Source: Hoplostethus atlanticus (lineage: Eukaryota; Chordata; Actinopteri; Trachichthyiformes; Trachichthyidae). From it: a stretch of DNA of 64,000 nucleotides. Location: assembly GCA_034670405.1 (NCBI GenBank), contig JAXDDX010000041.1:1185001-1249000 (forward strand). The letters are read 5' to 3'. Numbering within the stretch: the first letter of the stretch is position 1; each line of letters opens with the position of its first letter. The notes under the pieces were generated by a model. That model saw only the letters and a list, made by a program, of their open reading frames with translations. It was not told the origin of the DNA and ran no database searches. The translations under genes were made by a program, and so were the position numbers. Shown one piece after another: positions 47,349 to 58,680 of the stretch.

Positions 47349-47795
47349 TAGTATCTCTCATCAGCTAAATCTCCGCAGATTTAGCACCAGATTACATTGT
47401 CAGTTTGAAGAGGACCTTTTTTTTTTTTTTTTCTCAGGCAGAGGAGAAGAAGCAAACCCAATTTCGGCAATATATATTGTGTAAAGACTTTTAGTGCAGT
47501 ATGTCACCGGAGCGCCGACGCCGTATGCTACACATGGCTGCATTTTAAAAGCACGGCGGCGGTAGATGTTGAGTTGATAGAGGGTTGATGAGGTTGCATG
47601 TGTGCATCTTTTTCCTGCTAGGCTCGACGTATTTAAGAGTAGGACCTAAATCTTGACAATTTAATAACGCAGGGGTTTTCTTGATGGAGGTAATATCCCT
47701 CCTAATGTCACAAATCCAATCGCTTAAAGAGGAATACCATTCAGTTTAGGAAGCTATGTTAATCCTATGGTCCAGGACTGGCCAATCAATATTTG
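47349..47795. other. Intergenic DNA, no gene seen
   Basis: Contains a perfect hairpin, GCTAAATCT-CCGC-AGATTTAGC (47364-47385), and a T run (47417-47434). No gene. Confidence 0.55.
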
Positions 47796-47990
47796 TGAAT
47801 GAGATACTTTATTGATCCCTGTAGGGAAATTTCCTTTGTGCTCCACTGATGAAGGTCACAGCAAGAGGCTCAGCAAGAGACCCTGGAGCTAATATGGATT
47901 CAGTGCCCAACACTCAAGCAGGATGGATGGATGCCTGCCATCGCGGGGCTCCAGCCCAGGTCTTCCAGTTAAGAGGATGGTCCCTAACCA
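47796..47990 (-). mobile_element. LINE 3'-end-like fragment (RTE/Rex type)
   Basis: ATACTTTATTGATCCCTGTA then GGGAAATTTC is the antisense of the '...GGGATCAATAAAGTAT' end. The adjoining sequence to 47990 includes CAGCAAGAGACCCTGGAGCT and GGGGCTCCAGCCCAGGTC, consistent with more of the same repeat. Full extent uncertain. Confidence 0.55.
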
Positions 47991-49495
47991 CAACTGAGAC
48001 TTGAAGTCTCAAAGCCAGCATCCAGGCAACTGTCACCAAGGTGTAAAATTCTCCACGGAGAATTCAAAACACAAGTGAAGTAATCGGCAGAGCACCTAGA
48101 GGAATTTTCCGGGTGCGAAAGTGCATTTTCTGGAGCTTTGAACCGATAATGCTGCCGTGAAAAACAAATCTGGGTGTACATATTCTCAAGTAAACATTGT
48201 GTGATTCCCCCCCCCTGAAAAAATCTGAATCTTTTTCTATGGAGCTGCTCAATATTTTACATCTTTACATCTTGTTGACATCTAGGTTGAACTCTCTGGT
48301 TTCTGGCTTTAGGAGGGCTTGGTTCTGGTTCATAAATATTGATCGGACTGTCCCCAGACTGTGCATATGAATTCCTTTTAGTCCTGGATGCATATGAATC
48401 CCTGTGGTAGATGCCAAATACAATATAAAAACACCTTTGAGACGCGCTCCGCTACTTCTTATTTTAAACTTTAGTTAGTTCACTCGAAGAGAAGTGTGAT
48501 AAATCGCTAATGTTCCATTTAAATGTCCTTCTGCTTCCACGCGTGTATCTACTTTAAGTGTCAGCAAAGCTCTGACTTAAAAGAGATGAGGATTTAAGAA
48601 GTTGTCTCCCCAGAGTTCCCCGGCTCTTTTCCAGCCCTGTCACTCCATTCCCGTTTAAAAAAGGTTCCTGGCTCTTTGCTCTTTTCCAAACTTAAGCTCA
48701 TTATCCCAATGAAATGGAATATTACCACTGGACCTCTTTCTTTTTACAGGAAGAATTTAGAATTCACTTATCACGTTTTCCCCCAGGGAAACCACAGCGT
48801 CGGGGCGCGTATTTTAAAAGGTATTTCAATTAAATTCGGTTCACTTTGTAGTATGACGGCGCGGCACACTTGATAGAACTTGTCAAGCTAATGACGTGAG
48901 TGTCAGCTACCCAAAACGCTGCTAGACGGGGAAACGTTTTTTAACCATTATTTTTGCTGCACATGAATGCAACAAACTCTACAAACTCTAACACAACAGC
49001 TCCAGTTCGAATAAGGGGGCTTGGTTACATGTGTTGCACTGTAGTCAAGTTGTGCAAGTGATAAAAAGAAGAAAATGACCTGCACACTGGAATGATGCTC
49101 CCTCAGTGTTTATTCAGTAAAACAAACTACAGGCCACTGACAAAATAACGGAAACACATTTTATTGGTCTACACATTTGGTGTGTTGGAAGATTCCAACA
49201 TAAAACTGTCGATACACATCATTACAACTTAAAAAAGGACATATTTCGACATATTTGGGGTGCCCTACATTCATGCCTTGCCACTTCCACACTTCCCAGA
49301 CCATTACACCACTTTCCTTATGGGAGAAGCCTTTTTGGCACAGCCAGTCTGGACTCTCCTCATCCATTACAAACCTGTCAGTGTACCCCTGCAGGAATGC
49401 GCCCTGCTTTTAAAGGGAATGAGAGGAGCTGATTTGATTGGCCATAATTGACACTGCCTATTTGCGCCTGCGCCTCAATTCATTCAGGGCCCGAG
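47991..49495. other. Mostly unassigned; possible DNA-transposon piece
   Basis: 48430-48900 is non-repetitive and could hold regulatory sequence. At about 49132 the phrase GGCCACTGACAAAATAACGG followed by AAACAC looks like a Tc1/mariner-type end, but no matching opposite end was found. A TTGGAAGATTCCAA palindrome lies just after it. No gene. Confidence 0.4.
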
Positions 49496-49513
49496 TTTTT
49501 TTTTTTTTTTTTA

Positions 49514-49760
49514 AGCTGCAGTGAGAGAGAGTTCAAAGCCCAGAAATCATAGAACATGACTTTTCGAGGGTTTCCTCCCAGTGACCATACCCGACATCAG
49601 AATTTCATTTGGGCAAATAGAAGGAAAATCCACAGGGTCTCAATTGTGGACGATGGGAGGCTGTTCTCTGCTGTAGCCACACTTCATGATTTAGCCCGAT
49701 AAGATGAGCGTATTTTCTACATAAAAATCTTTCCTGCTGCAGCTTTAACCTTTTTGGCGA
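49514..49760 (+). repeat. Dispersed repeat family, copy 3
   Basis: Shares CGACATCAGAATTT, TTTGGGCAAATAG and GATAAGATGAGCGTATTTTC with the 3' part of 33572-33955. Preceded by a T run (49498-49513). No frame with protein similarity. Confidence 0.7.
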
Positions 49761-50025
49761 GGGGTAAATCTGCTGAGCACATACGCTCTATTTCAGCAAC
49801 ACCATACCTCACACTCAGTTACAGACATTCACATCTGTCTGGTGCGACTGCATTTTTCCACTGTTGGCCAAGGAGCAAATACACCTTCATCCAGGGAAAG
49901 GCAAAGTTATTTTATAGTGTTTTTCATATCATTTATTGTGTCCCAAATTTGCTGCTGCTGTAACAAATTAACTTTCTTAACTATCTAGTGCCATCTCAAC
50001 AGGTACTTCCACTGGTTACTTAATA

Positions 50026-50371
50026 AGGGTGCAATCACACTTATTTTATGGTTTGCTGGTCCGAACCATAGTGGAAAAGTTTGTTGCATTTTTGTGTTTA
50101 GTTCATTTTTTTGTATTTAGTTAATTCTTTGTATTTAGGTCATCTCCTGTGGTTGGCTCGGATTACGCTCTTCCTAATGAACCGCCCCGCTGTGTGACTG
50201 GGAGAGGACCTCCAAGAGACCTCCACTTCCATCTCAGTGCCAAGTGTTATTTGGTGCCACCCGAGTTCCAATGCTGTTGTTCTCACCTGGCCAAACAACC
50301 CAACTGCAGGAGAAAAAGCCTCCAGCGTGAATAAAAGAAAGCTCCAAACATGCTAGGTGTGAATGTGACCT
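50026..50371. mobile_element. Short TIR element, about 345 bp
   Basis: The left end AGGGTGCAATCACACTTA and the reversed right end AGGTCACATTCACACCTA are imperfect inverted repeats. They match the known fish non-autonomous pattern 'AGGGTGC.TTCACACCT'. The subterminal GGTCCGAACC also fits that group. No coding frame. Target-site copies are not clear. Confidence 0.6.
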
Positions 50372-51639
50372 GAGAGTCTCATGACCCTGCATCGTCTGCT
50401 TTCTTGATCCTGTCTTTGGATTTGGCTCACTTCCCCTGGATAGCACGTAGTAAAATATAGTGGTGATTTACTAATCTGAAGCCTCGAGGGAATGGAGGTC
50501 AGTCGGACTAGTGAAATATGAAGATTTTTAAACGGAGTATGTTGACATCCTCTGTCAAAGTTCATTCAAAATATGAAATATGCATCTATGTGTATTTCAA
50601 AATGGCCTGCAGAATCCTGAGTGCAGCTGGCATTGTATATCTCTGTGCATCCACATTAATTTATTTATTTTTTTTGTCGCTGAATATTTTAGTCATGCCC
50701 AGGGGGCAGAACTTGGCTCTCTCTGATATGGGTACAAAAAAATGCACGAGGCATGGAACATCGTGATTTGAAATGCCATTAGTACCTTAAATGGTCAGTG
50801 GTCACGTGCACGCTTGGATGGCATTGCTTTAATGTGGAGGAGAAGCATCAGAGAGCATCTTCTGCACATTTACTGCAGTCCTGGGGATTTTATTGTGGCG
50901 GTTCAGCAAGAGTCTTCATTGCATCATCCACGCTGAGTGAATGAAAAATATTAATATTGACAAAACTGATGATTTTGTGGAGTTCTCCGTACATTTGCAG
51001 CAATGAAGAGTTACATCCCCCCCACCCGCCCACACTCCACAACACAGACATACCAGCAGAGAATCCCCGGCTAAATAGAAACACATACAGACATGCACAC
51101 CCACGTCGTCTCCACCACCTCGTCACACGCAGCCCTCCCTCGCTACCCACAGAGATACAAGCAATCATCTTCGAACTCATTAGCTCAACATTTCTTGAGG
51201 GAAATATAAACACGGTGTGACCTTCAGGAAGGAGGGGAGCTCATGCAGTCAAACTGAGGCCCGTGGTGCAGGTGCATGACAGGAACACTGGGTCCCACAG
51301 TGCAGTTGCACACCAAAAGCCACGTAGCCTTTATCTAAATTTAGAGTGTGTCTTCAACATGGCCTGTATGGACTAAAAACACTTTCTTTTACGATTTAGC
51401 AAAAGTAGTCATTTAGTAGTAGGACTTTTTGTTAGATAATTCATGATTGTGTGTCAACTCGTACTAAGCATGGCAAAACAGCTAAGGGGAAGTCTGCTAT
51501 GAAACTGCGGACAAACAAGGTGTGCTTTAAAAACATTATCTCTGTGCCGAGGGCCAGCGGAAACCACACCTCCACAATCTCCCCAACTCTAAAAACACAA
51601 TACACCACAGTTAGAATATGAGATAAGGACTTTCTTTTT
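50372..51639. other. Intergenic DNA, no gene seen
   Basis: Opposed short frames at 50890-51220 reflect a C/A-rich patch (CCCCCCCACCCGCCCACAC near 51018). No exon or bounded element. Confidence 0.5.
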
Positions 51640-51905
51640 CAACCTTTATTATCTAGGGTGCATTTTGCTGAGCGTACTCTTGCTGAGTTTGTTCTTTTTA
51701 CAGCAACGTTATGCTTCACACTCATTCACTTACAGGCTTTCATACCTCAGAGCTGCCAAGTACTACAAAAGTGCTTTACTGCCGCCCGTTAAGCAGCTCC
51801 ATCGAAGGAGGTGGGGGTTAACTGCCTTGCTCTAGGGCACATCAATGGCACAAGATTTGAATTTTAGTTCGACAATCTCGGAGCTGCTCTAGAGGCAGAA
51901 ATAAT
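51640..51905. repeat. Degraded dispersed repeat fragment
   Basis: Contains GGGTTAACTGCCTTGCTCTA and GGGCACATCAATGGCA, a phrase repeated across teleost genomes, preceded by CACTCATTCACTTACAGGC. Boundaries not visible. Confidence 0.5.
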
Positions 51906-51999
51906 CTCATCGGTTGAGTTAAACTTCAATTGGCGGAGCCAAAGAACCGCATGACTCGATTTCAATCCTTCGTGACCATGGCAACTAGCTTACCTACGG

Positions 52000-52736
52000 A
52001 CCTATAGTGGTCCAGGGATGACGTATTTTTGTAGGCCAACCCGGAAGTTAGCATCGCGCTGGTTCCCTCAACAAAAAGCCAATGGGATTTTCTGCATTGG
52101 ATTTTGGATTATTGCAGAAAATAAACTCTGTGGCAAACAAAAGTTTATGATACTTACACGTTTTGTTCAGCAAGATAATCTTCACAAATGAACACCACTT
52201 TTATGATTTTTGAAGCGTAAATACAATCGCCAGAAGTAAAAAGCTAACGTTAGGCTATAAACGAACTACACCACGGTCGCATGACTTCAACGTCACCACT
52301 ACTCAAAATACTATAAATTGATAAATCTACAAGTTGGAAAGTTTGAGTTACAATAGTTTGGAAGAGCGCGAGTAGAAACACAACTAGAGGCTGTAAAGGC
52401 GGACTAGTGAGTAGATGAGTTTCCGTGTTCAGCGTGATGGAGTTTAACGTCCCTGAAAACCTCTGTAGTCTCATTTAGCCACTTGTTAGCAACCGCCTTT
52501 TTTAAGGGTTAGGGTTAGCTTCAAAATTCACGATTGGGGTATTTACTGACGTATTTTATGTCGTAGAACAAAATGTGAAAACCTCTTAAGCTTGTGTTAA
52601 CCACAGCCCTTATTTCAGGCATCTAACCAAAAACCCATTCAAAAAACCCATTGACTTTGAGACGAGGCAACCAGAAGTGCAAAAATGTTAACTCATTTCC
52701 TGGTTTTAGGACTCATTCCTGCACCACTCTATAGGT
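52000..52736. mobile_element. 737-bp non-autonomous DNA transposon
   Basis: The left end ACCTATAGTGGTCCAGGGAT (from 52000) and the reversed right end ACCTATAGAGTGGTGCAGGA (ending 52736) are inverted repeats of about 22-24 bp, with one 2-bp indel and two mismatches. The interior holds no transposase frame but has long AT-rich stretches and a telomere-like AAGGGTTAGGGTTAGC (about 52504). Superfamily cannot be assigned because target-site copies are not evident. The close match of the ends argues for a real, fairly intact unit. Confidence 0.72.
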
Positions 52737-52739
52737 AGA

Positions 52740-54399
52740 TGATATGAAAAAGCACTATAAAATAGAGCCTATTTCTGTCACGGAAGCTATTTTATAGGTT
52801 TCCTTTTGTCTAAAATAAGTCATGAATAAACTAAGAGGCTGAATTGTAATTACTTGTGAGAATCATTGATCCGAATAATTCATGTGGTTTAAAACCCTGA
52901 GCATTTCATTGAAGAACTTGGATTTGAGTTTTGGGTATCTTTGAGGTACAGGAAGGTTTTAATTGAGTAATTGAGTAATTCTGTTTAGAGGCTTTCTTGA
53001 GATTTACTGAAAGAAAAGGGGAAAGAAAGAGGAGGATTATTAAGACTGGTGAAACAGAAACTGAACGTTTAGTGAAACAGATATTATGGACTTTCATTTT
53101 TTTATTTTAATAAATGTTGAATGCATTCATTCAACATTTACAATATTATTAAATTATTATATTATATTAAAACCGACACAAGCTGGTCACAAATACATTA
53201 GTATGTCTAGTTTGAAGTTCAGATAACCCAGTTAACCTAAAGTGGCTTTTGGCTGCTCAAAAAGTTACTTGATCATGACACATGACATCATATGTATCAT
53301 TTACATGTACTACAGTCCTCCACTCTTAGTGGGGGGGGGGGTTAGACAAGCAAGTAGTGCAATTCAGCATCAGCCATACGGATGTGTTGCCAAATGCATT
53401 GGGAAGCAACACATCATTATTTTCCCACATGGTTTCTAAAAAGTCAACTACAATTAAGAAGATTTTCCGCTAGTCACTTTTGAGAAAAGTCTGAAAAGTC
53501 ACTAAATCTAGTGACACAGTCGCTATGTTAATGTTGCTTTTTTTGGCTTCACCCATTGATGTTTAACTCAACCAATCATATTATTTCTGCACCCAGAGCA
53601 GCTCTGCTTCTGTGGAACTAAAACTCCAGTCTGCTCAGTGGTAATTGCTGAGTTAGGGGAGAGCATGTCTGGTTCACTTTCCCCATTCAGCTTTTCAAGT
53701 CACAAGCTCGCCTCTCTCAACTAACATGCTACCACCATGAGTTTGGTGAAATGTTGTACAGTGATTATAGAAATAAAATTATGGATTGACAGTGGAAAAT
53801 GCCTCTGGGCGCTAGAAGAAGGTGTAGTCGTTGAGGATTTGCCCATGCAGACAAATTCCCATTACAAGTTCCTGCTATGCTATGCCTCTCATATCTGTCT
53901 GCTAAAACAACAAACTAATAAAAATGACTAAAGGGTAGTCCAAATAAACTTGCAGTAACATATATCTATATTATACATATCTATTACATCACATCATCAA
54001 AAACTCAGCTGAAAAGATTCACAGTGAAATCTTTTGACTCTGTTTTACCATTTATAAATAGAGGATGTATGAAGGCTAATGAAGAGAATCCCTCTCAGCG
54101 CAATCCAGTATTTATCTATTGACTCTTTATGCTAAATAACACAAAAAGAAAATTATGCACTATTGATTTTTTTTGCTACCGTTTTGTAGCAGTACCATGG
54201 TAGAGAATACCGCACCAAAGTGAGGCTGCACAGATGTCCCCTCCAACCCCTCCCTCCCTCCTCCCCAAGGTTAAGCTGTGACTTAAAGTATCTATTTGCT
54301 AATGAAAGCCCAGAAGGCACGGATTGACATTTTACTCTGGTTTGCCTCACTGGAGAAACAGTGAATCTACAGGATATACACATGATGATACTCTAAACG
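52740..54399. other. Intergenic DNA, no gene seen
   Basis: AT-rich, with a perfect hairpin (53111-53140) and a G run near 53331. A 64-codon frame at 53737 begins in a textbook Kozak context (ACCACCATGAG) but resembles no known protein. Confidence 0.5.
53111..53140. other. Perfect hairpin, 13-bp arms
   Basis: TAAATGTTGAATG, loop CATT, CATTCAACATTTA, in an AT-rich setting. Too short for a miRNA precursor and without flanking pairing. Confidence 0.9.
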
Positions 54400-54620
54400 G
54401 CTCTGTTTTGATTTTTCCCCAAAATCTCCAGAGCATATTACGCAATATACCGAATCAGAAATAAAAACCCTCGACGGCAGTGCTCAGTTCCAATCACGGC
54501 GATTCACTTTTCACGTGTAAATGAAACGGCACGCAGCATCTGTAGAGTAATGCGGTTACTTCACCTCACGTCTCCGCTTGGATATTGCTCTGGAGGCTGT
54601 TTCAAGACGACTGACTTGAC
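54400..54620. promoter_or_regulatory. Candidate conserved non-coding element
   Basis: Non-repetitive block with GCATATTACGCAATATACCG, TTTTCACGTGTAAATG (E-box CACGTG) and GTAGAGTAATGCGG. Texture-based call. Confidence 0.38.
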
Positions 54621-55331
54621 TGTTTTTTTTGTGCTAACCTAAGTCACAGTCTGTGCCTGTCTAATGACACTTTGATTTGGTTAGGGAAGACTCCTGTGTT
54701 CTTATTTAAGTGGATGATATGAATGATTCTGCCTCCCAGGCAGAATACTGTGCCAGGCCCTGTTAGCATTTTGACAGTTTTGTGTATAAGACCACATGCT
54801 CTTGCCAACTTTTCACTGTGTTCTCCATCAGCGAGTTGCATGAGAAAGTCAAAAACCGTGAGCAACACTCCCCTGCTCCCCGCTGACTACTGTTACATTA
54901 CAGTACCATCAGCTTTGAAGGCATCCCTTCAGTTGCAGTCACATATGACTTTATATCATAGGCTGCATGGTATGTGGTATCATTTGTGTCTCTGCTTGTT
55001 ATTTTGGTTTATTTGCACAAATGCAGAAATGATGAAACATTTACGAGTGAAATACAAGCTGTGTGGAGGAGACAAAGAAACCCCAAGGGGCTCATAAAAC
55101 CATCTCACCCCAAAAGAAAAAGAAAAGATGACAAAGGCACAAATGATTTCGTCAACAGAAACAAGTTGAACTCCACGAAAGGGAGACAGAATAAGGAAAC
55201 AAAATAAAATAAAATCTCCCCGATGCAGATAACAAAATCCTACAGAAAGTGAAAGTGTGATGAGGGAGTGAGAGGATGAGTGTATGTGTGCTCAAAAACA
55301 GGAAAACGGAGAGAGTGTGTTGTGACTGAAG
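54621..55331. other. Intergenic DNA, no gene seen
   Basis: The 124-codon forward frame at 54723-55097 shows no domain. A-rich sequence near 55105-55215. Followed by a GT microsatellite. Confidence 0.5.
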
Positions 55332-55353
55332 GTGTGTGTGTGTGTGTGTGTGT
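55332..55353. repeat. (GT)n microsatellite
   Basis: Tandem GT units. Confidence 0.95.
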
Positions 55354-55369
55354 TTATGATCCATGTTCA

Positions 55370-56250
55370 TGACTCCAAATTCGAATGATACAGCTCGTGT
55401 ACAATAAAATCGCCACGCTCTTCATTTTCTGCACGTTCACCGGGGCGGGCGTATATTAATTGCCGGTTCTGTGCCTTTGGTGTGATTTCAAATTAAGGGC
55501 GCGCTATGTGTTCTTTTCCCTCTACGTTCCCAGCGCATTTACAATTTATTTGCTCATCTTCCATCTAAATTTTCCGGGGCCCTGGAATATTTTGTATATT
55601 TCCACTGATTTATGAGCGAGGCCGCGTGTGTTCATTTAGACAGATATAGTGGGAAGTACATAGAAATGTGCAGTATTAGACTTACGTGAGATTTGAATGA
55701 ATCAATCTTGTTATCTAGTCATTCCGTGTATTTTATGCCCGAAGCCTGAAATCATAAATAATGTAAGGTGACTGGCTGTGCGAGATTTCGACAAGGTTTC
55801 CATGTGACAGTGCTGTTGTTTACCACCCTTTAGCATGTAATACTGCAGTTTTCTCTTACATGCATTTTCTTCTTCTCCAGCCAGCTCTCCCATCACAGAA
55901 GGGGGTATCCTAATTGGAAACAGCAAAGCACCATACAGAATAATTCAATATTGCTTTTGGGATGTTCTCCAGTAATGAGAGAATGCATTTTTTTTTTTTT
56001 TTTTCTCATTAAGATTGCTCTAAAATTAGCTGCGATAGCACACTCTACCGCTATTGCTATGACTGTTGCTGTGATCTGCTTTTCTGCTTTTATTTGGCTC
56101 ATTTTCGGAAGCTTAATTTGCCTGGAAAAAAAGGATGAGGAAAGCCTTCCAGCGCCGGAGCAGATGCATAAATGCCATACATAGCAGCCTCCAGCGTTGA
56201 TGTCATTAGCCCCTTCTGAAATGCAAGGGGCTAAATGTTGAGATTCTACA
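55370..56250. promoter_or_regulatory. Candidate conserved non-coding element cluster
   Basis: Strongly enhancer-like: GTATATTAATTGCCGG (about 55451), GATTTCAAATTAAGGGCGCG, ACAATTTATTTGCTC and TCTCATTAAGATTGC, plus AGCTTAATTTGCC. A T run (55988-56004) is embedded in it, and a perfect 10-bp hairpin lies at 56206-56234. Frames of 77-130 codons cross it in both directions without protein signature. Confidence 0.48.
56206..56234. other. Hairpin, perfect 10-bp arms
   Basis: TTAGCCCCTT, 9-base loop, AAGGGGCTAA. The pairing can be extended by two or three pairs with one bulge. It sits at the edge of an enhancer-like block. Confidence 0.85.
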
Positions 56251-57309
56251 CTGTGGGACAGATGTGGGGGAAAAAAAGTCATCAAAATCAGCCATTTTAT
56301 GCACCTGCCCCCCCCCTCGATGACAGGTGAGCAGCCCTGGGATGTGTATTTTTTGCTGTGCTGTGCAGAAATGTGTTAATCCCAACTCAAACCCTTGAAA
56401 AAAAAATTAATTGGGGGTGATGTGGAGAGAGGGTTACAGAGTTCATCTGCAGGTCAATGTTATCGTTGATCCTCTAGGTGGGAAAATGTGACTTTTATTA
56501 TCATCCCTATTAGTTTGAGTTAAAGTTACAAGAAGAAATAAAAAAATGACTAACCCGGTCACAAAAAGATTTTAGAGATATTTCTTACCTGGTAGAAACA
56601 AATCCAAGCAACTATTAGGACTTGACACTCCTAAATATCTGGCATCTTGTCTAGGTTAACTAAAATCTCCTCCCCCCGAAAAGGTCAGGAGTTTGATCTC
56701 TGCAGCGGCCAATGGGTGTCCTGCACGGGCGTATGTATCCCGTCAAAGTGTCCCTGAAGTTTCCCCTGTCAGCTAAATATCTTAAATGTGAACGAGTGCC
56801 ATTACATGCGAAAATACCCGTCCGGTCCCTCCACCACCGCCAAGTGAAATACTTTGTCTTCTCAGCTGGTCTTCTCCAGAGTAGAGAAATAATAGAGTAG
56901 CCCGCTGACAACTGTCAAGCTTTGCATGCCTCCACTTTGGCTGATATGTCACTGAATGACGTGCTCCACTCCCCTTAAATATTGCTAGGCACTTCATATT
57001 TAAAAGGCTCCTCTCAACAAATCATTTTTCTGACATTTTTCAGAAAAAGGGCAATCATAGACCCGGTGTTCAAAAGCTAGTTGGCTACCTGGCTGTATTT
57101 ATATGCCCGTACACCCAGTGAACGCAACACGCTCAGGCCCCTTCTCTCGGGGTGGCTGAAAGGCAGTTTCATCATATCACGGAATGCATTGGACATCACA
57201 GATGGATAATTTATAACAGTGTGAGTATTCAAGGGTGGAATCTCCCATTAAAGGAACATGGCACAGTTTCCTCTCACACGGGTCGATATCCCTGAGAATA
57301 TACCGTATA
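56251..57309. other. Intergenic DNA, no gene seen
   Basis: Mixed composition. 56690-57260 is non-repetitive and partly enhancer-like, but without strong motifs. No gene. Confidence 0.5.
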
Positions 57310-57741
57310 TACACTACCAGTCAAAAGTTTGGACACGCTTCACACTCATAGAAGTTTTTCTTTTATTTTTTTACTATTATTCTACCTTTTAGAATAATAG
57401 TAAAGTCATCAGAACTATCCAATAACACAAAAAGAATCATGCAGTGACCAAAAAAATGAATCAAAACTGTTTTATATTTTATATTCTTCAAAGTAGCCAC
57501 CTTTTGGCATTAACGAGCAAAGAAATTCCACAACAAAATCACTATATGTGCCTTTAAAATGATGATTTAATCGTCGTGGTTCAACATTCTCCACCTCTAC
57601 ATTTCTAATTTCAAGTTCACATTGAAAACTACCTGTTGCGGGTGCATTTTCTTTATTTAGAATTTTAGTTTTGAACAGAAATTCATACATAGGCATCATG
57701 AGAAACAGTCAGGTGTGTCCAAATTTTTGACTGGTACTATA
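57310..57741. mobile_element. Tc1-type element, non-autonomous, about 432 bp
   Basis: The left end TACACTACCAGTCAAAAGTT and the inverted right end (GTGTCCAAATTTTTGACTGG then TACTATA) are the well-known fish Tc1 ends. A TA lies just outside each side, as expected for the TA target site. Next to the left end is an inner inverted pair, ACTATTATTCTA / TAGAATAATAGT, and the phrase CTTCAAAGTAGCCACCTTTTG found in this group. The transposase gene is absent. The middle (about 57500-57690) does not look like Tc1 coding sequence and may be captured or rearranged DNA. Confidence 0.85.
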
Positions 57742-57989
57742 TATACAGTATATATATATATATTTTTTTAACTTTGAACCATTACAGCACCCCAAGCCCT
57801 CACCCACACCCTGCATGGTATATGTGGTGTGCTGCTGTCCAGAGAACCACTTCGTTTTGTATGGAAACTGTCAGCCAGTATGGAGATTGTTACTCAGCAA
57901 AGGTAAACAAAGGGAAAATTACGTGGGACTCTGAATTATAACGGAGAAAGATTTCCTTTTGATGTAACTCGGGAGATCTGAGGAGATCT

Positions 57990-58130
57990 GAGGAGCTGGT
58001 GAGCTAATTACGGAGTCATGGCAGAGATCTAATTAGAGTGATGCTAATGAGCCTAGTTTACCCTTATCTGATGTCAAAATGGAATCGGTTGAAATCCAAA
58101 TAAAGGTGCCGGCATCAGCGTCTTGCCAAG
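57990..58130. promoter_or_regulatory. Candidate enhancer with clustered homeodomain cores
   Basis: GAGCTAATTACGG (about 58001), ATCTAATTAGAG (about 58027) and GATGCTAATGAGCC (about 58040) fall within 55 bases, followed by CTTATCTGATG. The density of ATTA cores at near-regular spacing is unusual for the window. Binding and activity are inferred. Confidence 0.45.
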
Positions 58131-58247
58131 TGAGGAAACAACCGCCATTTTTTTTTTTTAATTGTTTTTTTCCAGCTATGGAATCGTGTAGATACTGTGT
58201 GTGTGTCATTTTCTTGAAATTTGAGTGGCAAGACAGGTCATGTCACG

Positions 58248-58252
<5 letters not shown>

Positions 58253-58304
<52 letters not shown>
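58253..58304. repeat. (CA)n microsatellite
   Basis: 52 bases of pure CA, the longest in the window. It produces the (TH)n and related frames here, which are not genes. Confidence 0.97.
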
Positions 58305-58307
<3 letters not shown>

Positions 58308-58359
58308 TTCGGTGTCCTCTCCCCCCCTTTATTCTACTCATTCTTACCCTTACCTTCCA

Positions 58360-58680
58360 CCGCGTCTCATTTGCCGGGGACTTCTACGACGCATTAGCCC
58401 GCCTTGAAAATAAAGAGGACAATCACTTCCCTGATTTAATGACACTTGCTCGGCGTTGTGCGCGTGTCCATCGGTGCACGCGCCTGCGGGTTTAAGTTTG
58501 TGGAGGGTTAGATTAAAATGCCCTCAGCAATCTGGAAGATGGCTGCGGCGGTGTTTCTCAAGGGGGTCCGCAGTTCACGGCGGGGAGCACCAACTCCCCG
58601 CTCCCTCTTCCAGTCAATTTGAACACCGCTTCAAAAGGAAAGTTTACATTCTCGGTGACCTCGGGTAAACACATGCGCAC
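58360..58680. promoter_or_regulatory. Candidate conserved non-coding element
   Basis: Non-repetitive, fairly GC-rich block with CTTGAAAATAAAGAGGACAA (about 58403) and CTGATTTAATGACAC. The 70- and 82-codon frames across it show no domain. Texture-based call. Confidence 0.35.

Noticed and set aside
47364..47385. Hairpin GCTAAATCT-CCGC-AGATTTAGC as a miRNA
   Set aside because: Nine-base arms without extended pairing; too short for a miRNA precursor.
53737..53931. 64-codon frame with a strong Kozak context
   Set aside because: No domain and no splice signals; a good Kozak word alone is weak evidence.
58079..58495. 138-codon frame over the CA repeat
   Set aside because: Its length comes from the CA microsatellite (TH and related runs).
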